From Aporrectodea caliginosa (Eukaryota > Annelida > Clitellata > Crassiclitellata > Lumbricidae), in NCBI GenBank assembly GCA_020284085.1, contig JACEVL010000084.1, positions 880,391-944,390 of the forward strand: DNA of 64,000 nucleotides. Reading direction: 5' to 3'. Positions 21,100 to 32,249 of the stretch are shown in pieces (within the stretch, counting starts at the first letter, position 1; each line of letters opens with the position of its first letter). The position numbers were made by a program, and so were the translations under genes. Under the pieces are notes generated by a model, which made no database searches, was not told the origin of the DNA, and saw only the letters and a program-made list of their open reading frames with translations.

Positions 21100-21268
21100 T
21101 GATTATGGTGGCAGATTGCTAATGCGTTCGCCTCTCACCACTGCATCAGGGGTTCGAATCGTTGTTCTGATTCTTAAGGAAAGGTTATGCAGTATCCTTT
21201 CAGGTTATGCAGTTGTGTAGATTGCTGTTGTAGTCCTATTGCGCTTCTACATAAATATTTTTTAAAAT
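21100..21268 (+). mobile_element. tRNA-derived SINE-like repeat
   Basis: Box A-like TGGCAGATTGCTAATGCG (from 21109) and box B gggttcgaatcg (21150-21161), then a LINE-like end 'ttgcgcttctacataaata'. In the first intron of the secreted-protein gene. Confidence 0.4.
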
Positions 21269-21591
21269 GAATGGCCATACCTCTTAGGTTTACTTTTGAT
21301 AAAGGTTTATTAGACACGTGATTGCCCCTTTTGCCCTTCTAGGCTTTGTAAATGCTTCAGAAGGCAATGTTCGGATTTTCAACTGGTACATTGTCACAGA
21401 CTGTCTGTCTCTCTTGCTCTTCGCTTTCAATCAGTCAATCAATCAATCAATTTTCGTTTAGTAAAAATAAGCTGATAAGTACGCAACTTATACATTCACA
21501 AACTAAGGTCCTATTGGATATTCAAAGATTAGATTAAGGCAATGTTTAGATCAAATTAAAACTATAGGCATGTTATACACATTGACCATTA

Positions 21592-22245
21592 GTGTTAGAA
21601 GAGGAGTTGTTATTATCAGCTTCGTCAGCTTCGAGTGGTCTCTCGCTCTCTCTCTCTCATGATGCGGTCGTGGTCCTTGTTCACGCCTTTGTAACCAGTC
21701 GAATTGACAACTGTTGCTCCCTACTTGCTGGCCTTCCTCTTGGGGTTCTGGGGCGACTAGATCGAGTTCTACGATCGGCTGCTCGTCTCATTGGACGACT
21801 TCCTAAGTTCTCTCCTGTCTCTGCATACATACGTGTGATGTGTTGCACTGGCTGCCTATCTCTCAGCGGATCTCATACCGCACTGCTGCTGTAGTTTCTC
21901 GCTGCGTTCTTGGCTGTGCTCCATCTTACTTGCGTGATCTTTGCCGCCCAGTGTCCGACGTTGCAGCGCGTCGGGCGCTTCGTTCTACGACGAGGGGTGA
22001 GCTCCTAGTTCCACGGGCACGCTTGGCTATTAAGCAGCGCCGTGCTTTTTCGGTTGTGGGACCTTCCATCTGGAATGACCTACCACTTAAGCTCCGTTTT
22101 TTACTTGTAAGCCATCTGACAGGGTTCTACAAGTCCCTCAAGTCTTTTTCTTTAGTCGTGGCTGGGCCGGGAGCGCTTCTGAGTAGCTTCTTGAAGAGGC
22201 GCTATATAAATGCTCTGAATGAATGAATGAATGAATGAAGAGGGA
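21592..22245 (+). mobile_element. CR1/L2-like LINE C-terminal fragment
   Basis: Reads VHAFVTSRIDNCCSLLAGLP and VLRSAARLIGRLPKFSPVSA, then after a frameshift MLHWLPISQRISYRTAAVVS and IKQRRAFSVVGPSIWNDLPL. This is the region after the RT palm. It ends with 'cttgaagaggcgctatataa' and TGAA repeats (22222-22240). 5'-truncated and frameshifted. Confidence 0.8.
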
Positions 22246-22549
22246 AGAGCATCAATAAGTTTTTATATAGTACTTTGGATATGAAATTACAGTCATTGTT
22301 GTTCGAATGAGAAAACCACGAAAACCACATCTCCTTGATGTCTTCGTCGTCAACATCATCATTGTTGTTTAAACAGCAGATGCACAATAAGTCGGTGTAG
22401 TCCTATTATTGCACACAACCTACTTCTAGTGCTTCAGTATAATTATGCATGTATTAGATACATTGTTTACGGCCTCAAAGTCATGTATAATCTCAATCGT
22501 ATTGTATGACATGGTCTAATTCATTATTGTATTATCGCTGTTTAAACTA

Positions 22550-23035
22550 CTATTGTATGTATGACGTAAACTACCATTGTATACGTATAACGTAAACTAT
22601 CATTGTATGTATGACGTATAACCACAAATGAAATTTTTTATAACGTTTTGATCAGATAATCATTGTATGTCGAGGTTTACGCCATGATTGTATGACGTAT
22701 ATTTTGATTCTTGTTGCCAAGCGCATAGCCCAGCTTAGGTTCTCATTGTATGACGTACTAAAATCATAATTTGTATGACGTATAGCCTTTGATAAGCGCG
22801 TAGCTCAGCTAGGGTTCTCATTGTATGACGTATTCAAATCATAATTCCTATGACGTATAGTCTTTGATAAGCGGATAGCCCAGCTTATGTTCTCATTGTA
22901 TGACGTATTCAAATCATAATTCGTATGACGTTACTAACGTATAGCCTTTGATAAATGCATAGTCCTGCTTAGGTTCTCATTTGTATGACGTAGCATATTA
23001 AAAATCATAATTCGTATGACGTATATAGTCTGCAT
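22550..23035. repeat. Tandem repeat rich in TATGACGT(A) sites
   Basis: About four diverged copies of a 75-85-bp unit (tctcattgtatgacgtattc ... cctttgataagcg ... cccagcttaggt) from about 22740, preceded by shorter TGACGTA-bearing units from 22550. At least ten TATGACGT octamers occur in under 500 bp. TGACGTA resembles a CRE/ATF site. Lies in the first intron of the secreted-protein gene. Confidence 0.8.
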
Positions 23036-23194
23036 CCACGCTGTAAAACGTACAGCTTAGATTGCAACTGCCGCAATTAATAATAATAATAATAATCTTT
23101 TCTTTATTGAAGCGCCTGACAAACGCACTGCGCTTAAAATCACGTTTGTTAGATGCAACTCCCTCTGGAAACCCCTCTAAAGGCTCTAACCTGA

Positions 23195-23280
23195 CGCAGT
23201 GCTCGTGAAAAGCGCTGGTGCCCTGCGCTTTCCTGTGGCGCTTTAGAAGTTTGGAGTTTTCGATTACGATGCATACGCAT
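23195..23280 (+). mobile_element. LINE-like 3' end (ATTACG family)
   Basis: 'aaaagcgctggtgccctgcg', 'gtggcgctttagaagtttgg' then 'gattacgatg'. The same block is at 51105-51205 with a longer (ATTACG)n tail, so this is a second LINE-tail subfamily. Confidence 0.55.
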
Positions 23281-23353
23281 CATATTGTAGTTTTCAATGT
23301 CCAAGGTATTTAGCATGATTAGAATATTATTTTTTATTGTCAATAGGAACAAA

Positions 23354-25422
23354 ATGATGCGCGAGATGTTGCGAATCTTGGTCGTCTGTCACGTGTTCTT
23401 TTCCGTCGGGCGTTGCCAGGCAGCGGCGGGAGAAGCCAACGAACCGCTGAGCGAGCGTCTGGTTCAGACAAGGAGCATTGGTATCAAGTGACCTTTCACC
23501 TTCAAATTTAATGTGGGACGCAGTTATTTCACTCCTATTTTAAAAATAGGCGCCCAACCGTTATCGAATCGATGACGTCTAGATGGGGATTCGAGAAAGG
23601 CAAACCTTCCAGAATAAGATTTGTGCACATGTCAAATGGATAATTAAACTTATCATGAAATTGTTTAAGGAAAATTTTAGTTAAGCTTAGTTAGGCCTAT
23701 AGGCTAATTAGTATGGTTCGCTGGAATTCTAGTCTGTATAAAGAATTAGCTTCGATCGCTACAATGCAATAGACATCACGCACCGCAAAAGGCAGTTACA
23801 GCCATCAATGTGGATTATATTTGAGTTGTTTAATTATTTATTACCTGACGCAGAACGCTTTGAGTTTTGCAAATGGTCCCTTCTCTTAAGTCAGAAACTA
23901 CGTATACATGTATGTATGTATGTTTGTATGTATGTATGTATGCATTTATTTATCTAAAGTTCTAAACAGACTCCGTACTCACTGCGTTCAAGAGCCCACA
24001 ATCGAGTAAAACTGCATGCTGACACTTTGGCTAGGAAAAAATTCATAATGCGGATGATTTGTGGTGTAGTTTAACGCCAGGGATCGTTGGCTTATTTCGA
24101 CTGTTATGGTATGTTAGGCTTCCCTAAACCATTAAAGTGACTGCTTTGTAAACCAAAATGCGGTTAACAACTGGTATAATAAAGAATCCACTCACTTACT
24201 TCACTTACTTACAGTTATAAAGCGCATATTATGAACCTTCAACGGTAGGCCTACTGTTGTCTTTGCAGCGAGCGACGGATGTCGTTCGTTCCAGCGTCTG
24301 GCGAACTCTCTGACGGTGAAGGGCGATGTTGTTCGGAAAGTGGGAGACGGATACACAACGGAAGAATGTCGCCAGGCGTGTCTTTCCGCTTCCGGTTTCT
24401 ACTGCGCAGCCGCACAGATACAACTTCCGTCCACGTGCTACGTCATCGGATATCGTCTGCGTAACGACTACTTCAGCACACACTACACTAGAAACTGCGA
24501 ACACGGTCTGTCTACTACTATTATTATAATGAGACTTATCCCTATTCAGACTTATCCCTATTATAATCAGACTTATTCCTATTATAATGAGACTTATCCC
24601 TGTTATAACGAAATTTTTCCCTAATAATACTTATCCCCAATGGGACTTATCCCTATTATAATCCGACTTATTTCTATTATACTGAGACTTATCCCTAATG
24701 AGACTTATCCCTATTATAATGAGACGTATCCTCATACAATCAGTAATCTACGTAAACATATGTGGAGTCGAATGTCTGTAACTGTTGCAGATAACTTGCA
24801 CAACTCTTCTCATAAATTCTCTGTGAAGCTAAAACAAATTTCCTGCCATTTCAGTTTCGATTGAAGAAGCTCCAGATAGTGAAACTAATCGTATTTTTAT
24901 TTAGTCTTGAAATCCATTTGAAACTGGTCTGGTGTTTGGTTTGCGGTTTTGATGTCCTCTGACAATACCGTCCCCTTACATTAATGGCATGTGGCACAAC
25001 ATGGGCTACATGTACTATGCACAGTGTTGCACACTACATGACTATAATTGGCTATGTCTTGGCCTACGACATCCTAGATAGTGCATACTGGCTAGAATTA
25101 TAATAGACGTGATCAGTTTAGCTCACCAGCTAAGATTAGGCAGACTATAATAATTGTGTGTTGTTTTGATTGTGCAGGACCGTCGTGTTTCCAGAGGATT
25201 GAAGGGGTGTCAGCCGGTCTCACAGAGAGCATCGCCATTCCTCGTCACATCTCAGCCGATGTCTACCAGGTCTACTGCATGGCTGGCTGTGAGGTGTTCG
25301 GCAACTCCTGCGTCGGATTCGACCTTCGCGTCGACTCAAATAAACCGAGATGCGTCATCACAAACATCGGCGTTATAGCTGACGAAAGCTCGTCCTTTGA
25401 CCTCCACATCCGCAGATGCTGA
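23354..25422 (+). CDS. Secreted protein with two PAN/apple-like domains (complete)
   Basis: Coding exons 23354-23480, 24269-24505 and 25178-25422 (stop TGA) join in phase 1 to 202 residues. The ATG lies 7 nt after an acceptor (gtcaatag), so an untranslated exon at about 20968-21022 probably precedes it. MMREMLRILVVCHVFFSVG is a signal peptide cut near GRCQA. Exon 2 encodes one Cys-rich module (CRSFQRL..., YTTEECRQACLSASGFYC, CYVIGYRL, RNC) and exon 3 a second (CFQRIEG, YCMAGCEVFGNSCVGFDLRV, final RRC). Spacing C..CxxxC....C and one domain per phase-1 exon fit PAN/apple modules, which bind proteins or carbohydrates outside the cell. There is no catalytic domain or membrane anchor. The domain call rests on Cys spacing only. 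Function unknown; lectin-like or immune roles are guesses. Confidence 0.7.
24528..24735. repeat. 22-bp minisatellite
   Basis: About nine imperfect copies of gagacttatccctattataa, starting about 20 bp after the donor of the second coding exon. Intronic; not coding. Confidence 0.8.
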
Positions 25423-26840
25423 GACTGAGATGTTTCTCATCCACTGGACCCAATCTGCATCTGACCACTCTTAAGACAATTACACAGCATCTACTAATGA
25501 ACTATACTTTGAATTATATAATCATATTGACTTAATATGTAGTGACAACGATAGGTTTTCGTGAACTTCTATCCATTCGGATATTCGTAATAGATTAGAA
25601 CTCTCCATAGCCTACGTTATTCGTATAGGTTATGGAGCGCACGCTTGGTGTGCATGGTTGAACACGCATTTGCCTTAAATCTTGTCTAGATTAGCAGCAG
25701 TCTTATTTCTTTGACGATCAAACCACTACGTCGCACTATTGTCTGATATGATGGAATCTATTGACTGAACCTACTTGTCCCTTCTCAAGTGATTATACCT
25801 GGCAACCGTCTCACTCGTGTATTTGTGTTTATATTTCGTAAACAATACACTCTGCACCTATACTGTTAGGTGGAATGTATTAGTCTTTCTTGTTTTGCAA
25901 GACGGATAATAAACTAATTTTAGTTTGCATCTTGAAACAATGCTCAAACAATTCGACTGTAAGTCGCCCTATATAATATACATCGATGAAAATGACCAGG
26001 AAGCCATTGGGATCTTAAATGGAGATCCAAGCTTATGGTAGCGATGGTAACAGCATTTGAAGTTGGGGAGCGCATAGAGCAAAGGCTATACGGTACTAAG
26101 ATGCACCTTTGCATAAAGGATAATAATGCACAAGGCATCAACCTATGGCGCACCAAGATCAAACGTAATCAGATCGATAGTAGGCCCTATATAGATCAGT
26201 CCAACAAGACAGAGAGGTAGCCTATGGTGGTTAAGTAATCTAAAAAATTGAAGTCAAGCTGTTAACGAAATGACATAAGCTACAGAGCAGAACGGACAGG
26301 TACAAGAATCAAGTTCCAAAATATAGACCCAGCAGCAGAAACAGCTTGTTCATGAAGAACAATTCCAGTGTTCGGTATGACCAGAGAAAGATAACAAAAT
26401 GATTTGTTTGAATAATTAATTACAAGTTTTGGTAACGAGAACAGCTCTTAAATATTGTGATTGGCTAGAGTTCAGTGTCTTATGAACTATGAGCATTGAA
26501 ATTTGATAATTTCATTCTGCGGCTGCTGAACGTACAAGGGCATCTATACATACTAGCCACTCTAGTACATTACAACGATTTCTATAAAATACTACAAATA
26601 CGAAATACAAAGATTAGATTATGATTTAGCACGAAAAATATTTAACAATAGCCTATTCGACCCGGAGATGACCTTTGCATACACATAGAAGTATCTTGCA
26701 ACATATTGCGTATTGCCAGTGCGATTATGGAATAAACGAATATACAATCAAATACAATACAAATCCTTTGCTGAACTGAAAATCAATGCAGAGGGATTGT
26801 GCTCATATCTTGACTTATTAGTCATATTGTCATTATTAAT
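25423..26840. other. 3' flank and intergenic
   Basis: AATAAA at 25908-25913 is the likely poly(A) signal of the secreted-protein gene, about 490 nt after its stop. The rest is AT-rich with no supported feature. Confidence 0.45.
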
Positions 26841-27045
26841 TAATTCGTTCATTTCGGAGATTTATATAGCGCCCTTTCAAGGTTATCTACTCAGAAGCGC
26901 TCCTGACTCAACCCCGGCTAAAAAAAGTCTTCAGGTTGGCATAAAACTTGATGGCAAGGGCGCTGGGCACCAAGCGAAGAAAGAGCCACAGTTGCAGGGC
27001 CAGCAACAGAGAAAGCACGTGTTATATTATCTAGTCGACGAGTTC
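26841..27045 (-). mobile_element. CR1/L2-like LINE 3' end (minus)
   Basis: 'tcgttcatttcgg', 'atttatatagcgcc' and 'actcagaagcgctcctgact' are the complement of the family terminus. A GC-richer stretch to about 27045 is probably its C-terminal coding remnant. Confidence 0.6.
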
Positions 27046-28120
27046 TGAACTCTTTGGAGTTTTAGCACGTTTGACTTAGTGATCGGCCTATGAACAAGAC
27101 GCGAAGTAGTAAAGTGAAGGCAACTCGAAACCAATGCGTTTGCCAGGGATATCCTTGAATAAATGGGAGACATTGCGCCTAATTCTACGTATACGTCACG
27201 AATGCAAATATACAACGACTTACAAATACCAATTACACAGTCAGTGAGAAACAAAATTTAATCATTGAGAGACGAAGTGGATACAAAAACATCCATACCT
27301 CATGAAAACACATTTCAGCAATTATTAATTAAATTTATGTTTAGTACTCTATATCATAATTTTATAATAAATATGATACACGTGTGCATTATATCTGCGC
27401 CATATTTTATATAGCATTCATTACATAGTAATGTGTAAAAGTCTACTATGAGGTCTGCAAAATTATATACTATAGAAAACGACGAGTGTGCGCGTGCTCC
27501 CTTAGGACCTGCATGTTACTAATGACCTCGAGTCATCTCTGTGATGCGCCGATAGTTGAGGAACGGACACCAGTCAAAAAGGACACCATTTAGAAGATTT
27601 ACACTTCGGTTTCCCTAGAAGAGTAACCTCTCCCTATTATTCCTGGTTTCCTAGTCGAAAAAAGTTCAGTAAAGTGACCTGGAATTCACGAATGGAGACC
27701 GGAAGAATAGCCGTATACGCATTATATGAAGAAATTACGTGTATCTTTCGTTATGTTCTCCAACAGATTCTCAGTAACATAGACAGTTAAAACATCCGCT
27801 TCATTCTTAATTCACATTTCATGACCTATGAGCGTAATTGTGGAGAAAATTTTACTCTTTCTATCATACCACCGATACTCAGTACAGTTTGCAAACTCAA
27901 ACCATGAGCAGACAGTTAGGCCTATAGGTCTACGTCTCGTGATGTGGCCTGTCTCAAAAATTCGTTTAAGCGCGACGAAACTCTGTGCTATGCAATATCT
28001 AATGTAGGATATATAATTCGATGAATATTCAAATAGCCATTGTAAATCACGTGTGTAGCCTACATTTACCTACGTCAACCGAAGGACCTATTCGCGTTAA
28101 GCAATGCGTTGCTTACTTAC
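27046..28120. other. Intergenic, nothing distinct
   Basis: AT-rich sequence with no open frame of coding character and no repeat I can identify. Confidence 0.4.
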
Positions 28121-28121
28121 T

Positions 28122-28127
28122 TTTATT
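28122..28127 (-). terminator. Polyadenylation signal
   Basis: AATAAA on the minus strand about 50 nt beyond the stop codon at 28175-28177, well placed for the minus-strand gene next to it. Confidence 0.55.
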
Positions 28128-28174
28128 TAAAGACGCAGGTATTGTAGTGCCATGAAAGGCAGTGACGGCAGGTT

Positions 28175-29299
28175 TTAGTTTGACTCTTCGTCGTCGTCTT
28201 CAATCTGTCGCAGGTATTTTTCAGACTCGATGGATTCGTCGATCGTCTGCCGACACAGACCCTCCCTGGTTCGCGCCCATTTCACGGACATCAGCCACAG
28301 TTCCACTCTTTGCGTCGTCAGTTTATCGCAGTAGTTGATCCGTTCCTCTTCCTCAGTCGCCTCACGAATCATCTGGCGGAACTTCTGAACATCACCCTGA
28401 GTGTTCAGCAGGGAATCCAGACGGGGCTTCGGAAACAGAGAACTCGCATCGCTGACCATCCTACGCTCCGAATCCGCTTGGCTGCGACAGTCACATCCCA
28501 GCAGCGACTTACTTCCCACCATGTTCAGCTGTTTCCGCAGCGAATCGTAGGAAGATCCTCCGCTTCTTCCAGGTACTTGAAGCGTATTGTTGTTTTCAAG
28601 TGTACTGGTCGATAGCGTGACTCGAATTTGCGACGTTTCGAACTCATTTCTCAACGAGACTGAAGCCCTGCGCAAGGATATCCTGTCGAAAGGACGCTGG
28701 CAAGATGGCGTCAACGAAATCTCGTTCTCCTCTCGCCGTTTCTCGTCCACTTCCAGCGTGGCTTTCGGCTGCGTTTTTAGACTGTCATTTGCGTCAATAG
28801 GGCGCGTGTTTTTCGTCTTCGGCATTTGATCCGCATCATTTGCAATGCGTGGAGTCGAAACTTCGTGCAAAAGATTACCACGCATTTCGATTTCCTTCGA
28901 GACGTCTCTTTTTCCTTGTACTATAATCCTACACTTGGCTCTCTTTGCTTCCTTTGTGTTTAGGCGAGGGAAGATGTATCTGGACTCCTGCCCTGGCTTC
29001 CTGAACGACAGAGCAATGGTCGTAGGCTTTCGTCCCATTCCGTAGAGCCTCGAAATGATTCGGCCTTGAACTTCATCCAGTTTTGTTCGACCCAGAGGAC
29101 TGTAAGAGTCGCTGTCATCGTCGTCTGCCCATTTCTCACCATTCATTGCAAAATCTTTGGCGTTGACCATGATGCCCGCCAGAAGGATGAGAATGAGGAC
29201 ACTCAGTCGGAAGACATCGCTTTGGATTATGTACAGTTTGGAAGGATCGAGCACATCTCTCCATGAAATGTCGTCCTTCAGATGCAACCCCAAAATAAT
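28175..29299 (-). CDS. Unrecognised protein, large 3' exon with hydrophobic segment
   Basis: A single open exon of 374 codons follows a good acceptor (attgttttag, exon from 29299, phase 0). There is no ATG before the hydrophobic stretch, so the start lies in an unseen upstream exon. VFRLSVLILILLAGIMVNA could be a membrane anchor or an internal signal sequence. An acidic run (DDDDSDS), a low-hydrophobicity middle with many Lys/Arg/Ser/Asn, and a helical charged end (REATEEEERINYC, DESIESEKYLRQIEDDDEES) follow. Five or six scattered Cys. Dibasic and GRK sites (YGMGRK, EAKR, QGKR) could suggest a propeptide but show no repeat pattern. Balanced base composition and no stops over 1.1 kb support real coding. 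Antisense frames here are shadows. No family recognised. Confidence 0.65.
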   Translation of the reverse strand: MILGLHLKDDISWRDVLDPSKLYIIQSDVFRLSVLILILLAGIMVNAKDFAMNGEKWADDDDSDSYSPLGRTKLDEVQGRIISRLYGMGRKPTTIALSFRKPGQESRYIFPRLNTKEAKRAKCRIIVQGKRDVSKEIEMRGNLLHEVSTPRIANDADQMPKTKNTRPIDANDSLKTQPKATLEVDEKRREENEISLTPSCQRPFDRISLRRASVSLRNEFETSQIRVTLSTSTLENNNTLQVPGRSGGSSYDSLRKQLNMVGSKSLLGCDCRSQADSERRMVSDASSLFPKPRLDSLLNTQGDVQKFRQMIREATEEEERINYCDKLTTQRVELWLMSVKWARTREGLCRQTIDESIESEKYLRQIEDDDEESN

Positions 29300-31281
29300 C
29301 TAAAACAATTGGCAGTCATAATATTGCAGTAGCATGTAGGCCTATGCAGAAAGACGATAGAAGAGCGACTTAAAAAAAACAAGGCAAACAGATAAGCATA
29401 CCAACTTACGGTCGGACAGATGGAAGAATAGGCAGACACTGGATGCCTACATGTCTGACTGTATATTTGGTGACAGGCAGACGTTTAAGTCAACGATAGA
29501 AGAGAGATAAACAACGGGTATTATACCCATAAGGTATATCATGACATTCTGCCTGTATTTAGGATTACAACTATCAAGATTTAATGGGTTTTATATGCGC
29601 AACATATGCTGTAGATTCAGCAACTGGTGGAATTCGACCAACAGTTAGATATCTAATGGCTAGAAATGTTTCATGCTAAACGACAAGTTCGTGGATGACA
29701 GTCCAAAAGGGTCAAACTAGACGCCATCAAGGACTAAAACGCCAAAGGACTGAGAACTGCTGACGTTTCTCCATCGTCAACGAAACCAAAACTGCAACAT
29801 ATACATATTATTCTAATTTAAGCGGATTGCTTGTAGAGCGCAAGATTATGAGAAACAATAGGAGTTGCAAGCAAGAAAAGTTGCACCAAATCAAGACAAC
29901 AGGAGTTATTTAACGCCAGATACGCACCATTCGATCTTCGACTCCAGGTAATACATCGCCAATTACATAACGCTGTAATCGATGACAATTAGCCTAGTAA
30001 TTTATTATCTAACAATTATCGTAATTACAAATAATCACTAACAAATAAATTATCAATTAATTCCTAATCAAATACAAAATTATCAGTCATCGGTTGAGCC
30101 ACCCTCCGGAAGCCACATCATTGTCTCCAGCGTCGACCTCCCCCATTTCACCTTCTACACCAACCACCTCACCTACTTAACCGTCTTGCTCCGCGGTCTC
30201 TCTTATTGGCGTCCGTCCGTTTGAGCACTTGCTTTGCAAAGCGACACTCACACTAAGTGTGGTGTGTTTCAGGGCAAACGTTGCTTTTAAAATGTTAGAT
30301 GCGAGAGTGTGTTTGATTGAGCTCGTTACGGTGTTGTAGATCTAATAGGCTTTCAACATTTCTTACTGGACGCGGTGTGATTTAATGAAGGCAGTGCACC
30401 TGCTCAGGTTGCTGCCGCGCGGTGTGATTGAATAATTGATTGAATATCGATTGCAAGCACTTGAATACAAATCAATATAACGTCTCTCTCTCTGGCGCTG
30501 TCAGCCTTTCCGAACATCTTTAGCTTTTGTCTTTGTCTGTATATCTGTCTGTATATAGATGTCTCTGTGTCTATGCTTGTGCTTAGTTGCGTGTCTGTCT
30601 CTGTCTTGGTGTATGTGCCCCTTAAGCATTCAAGCATTCCCTGAATTATGTTCTTAGAATTGGATGTCGTCACCAGCTGCAGTCGTATATATTGATATCC
30701 ACCTCGAGCTAATCAGTTATACAGGCTTCTCGGTTGGCACCGTGATCAGGTGGTTGTTACGGTCCATCAAATGTCAATCATCCGAGTAGGCTGCTATAGG
30801 GTCCTTACGTTCAGTCCTGATCACAATTAGCATACTTTATACCGTACAGATTTTATTAGACTTGTAAAATCAGAATGACTTTCTGTGGACGAGGGGGTTC
30901 TTGGGTGGGTTGTTAAGTTTACCAGATGGGGTAACCTGTGGCAGCAATGAGTCAATCAATTCATTCGGTTGATGGTAGACAATAGACTTAAAAGAAACAG
31001 AATACAAAACCTTTCTATGCGTTGCTGTTTGGATCAACAGCCAATTGAACAGGTATTTAAGGTTGGAAATTGCAGGTTGGTCCAAATATTATAATCTCTG
31101 GTTTAATTTTCTATATTGGTCGTCAAGACCGCCAGGTGACATGACATTGTCTCCATGGCAGGCATCGTAGAGAACAGTAGCAAAAGCGAAGCATTTCCGA
31201 CATTAATTCTCAAACTCTGATGCCAAGTAAATGAGCGATCGATAAAAATCGACTAAATGCCGCATAATATCAGTATAATTA
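29300..31281. other. Upstream of the minus gene; nothing distinct
   Basis: Should contain the missing first exon(s) of the 28175-29299 gene, but none is clear. Sequence is AT-rich, with a TCTG-rich patch near 30500-30610. Confidence 0.35.
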
Positions 31282-32053
31282 GAATACACGGGTGGAATAA
31301 AGCACTAAGTACAAAAAAGTCATATCGAGTAAAATCGATATGAAATTTGTTTTTCCAAATTATGTTTTCCATTGATCATTAGAACCAATATGATGTGTTA
31401 GTACGTTGCAGTATGCTATTTGACCATGCATTTCGTTATTTTGTCAATTAGTATTCACAACATGAAACCGTTAAGGGATTTGTTTACTTACCCGCCTGCA
31501 TGCTTGCCTATTATGGTTGGTGTGAAATAGCACAAGTCCTGAGTTTTCAATAATATCATTAATATAAGGATGTTATAAAGCATTCTGACATTTTTCCCAG
31601 AAGAAATACTATTTTCTACTGCATTATTATTTGAATAGAAACTATATTTTACAAGTATTATCCTAACCGCATTCTTCCTTCGCTTCCTCGTGTTATCCGA
31701 CCATAAGTCCTCGTGTTTTGTCCGAATCTTGCCTTTTTCCTTAGCACGACTTGCACTCTGCCTTTCAAATTCCGAATCAATATCATAGTATTCCGTTTCA
31801 TCACTAGACTGTGACGAATAATAAGTAATATTAACTTCTGAAGACAATGAATTAGCGTGCTCTGCGCGAGCGTCCATTTTGTTTACGTGTGACTGATAGG
31901 GTGCTGCCATACGGCGAATGAAACGTTACTATTTACTGGAATTAATGATCATTAGTGCTTTCTTCCATAGATGAGAGACCAATCTACAGGAAACACGCGA
32001 AAAGCGTATAAAAGAAATAATGGCACTTAGTGCTTTATTCCACCCGTGTATTC
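31282..32053. mobile_element. PIF/Harbinger-like DNA transposon, non-autonomous
   Basis: 29-bp inverted repeats (gaatacacgggtggaataaa..., 31282-31310 and 32025-32053) match exactly and are flanked by TTA (31279-31281, 32054-32056). A 3-bp TTA duplication is the PIF/Harbinger habit. No DDE transposase is visible. It carries an exon-like frame on its minus strand. Confidence 0.75.
31668..31910 (-). CDS. Exon-like ORF inside the Harbinger-like element
   Basis: ATG at 31910, 81 codons, ending at a donor (AATGCG|gttagg). It encodes MAAPYQSHVNKMDARAEHAN, a Ser/acidic stretch (YYSSQSSDETEYYDIDSEF) and a basic end (RKRRKNAVR would continue into the intron). The composition suggests an N-terminal regulatory or nuclear-localised segment. 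It could be the first exon of the element's own second protein or a captured host exon. No domain recognised; a 3' partner exon was not found in the element. Confidence 0.4.
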
Positions 32054-32249
32054 TTATTTAATTTATTATAATATGTTCGTACTTATGCACACAAATCAAA
32101 CTCAGCAAAATTACTACTACTAGATGCAACAAACATCTACTGCATATGCTCATGGTGTCCGCCATGATCTTAACTCGACGACGAACCCCACAGCACTTTT
32201 CGCCTTGTGAAAGAGATTTTGGGCCTACTATAGAGACCTTTAAAAATAT

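Noticed and set aside
28310..29266. Several plus-strand frames
   Set aside because: Antisense shadows of the minus-strand exon at 28175-29299.
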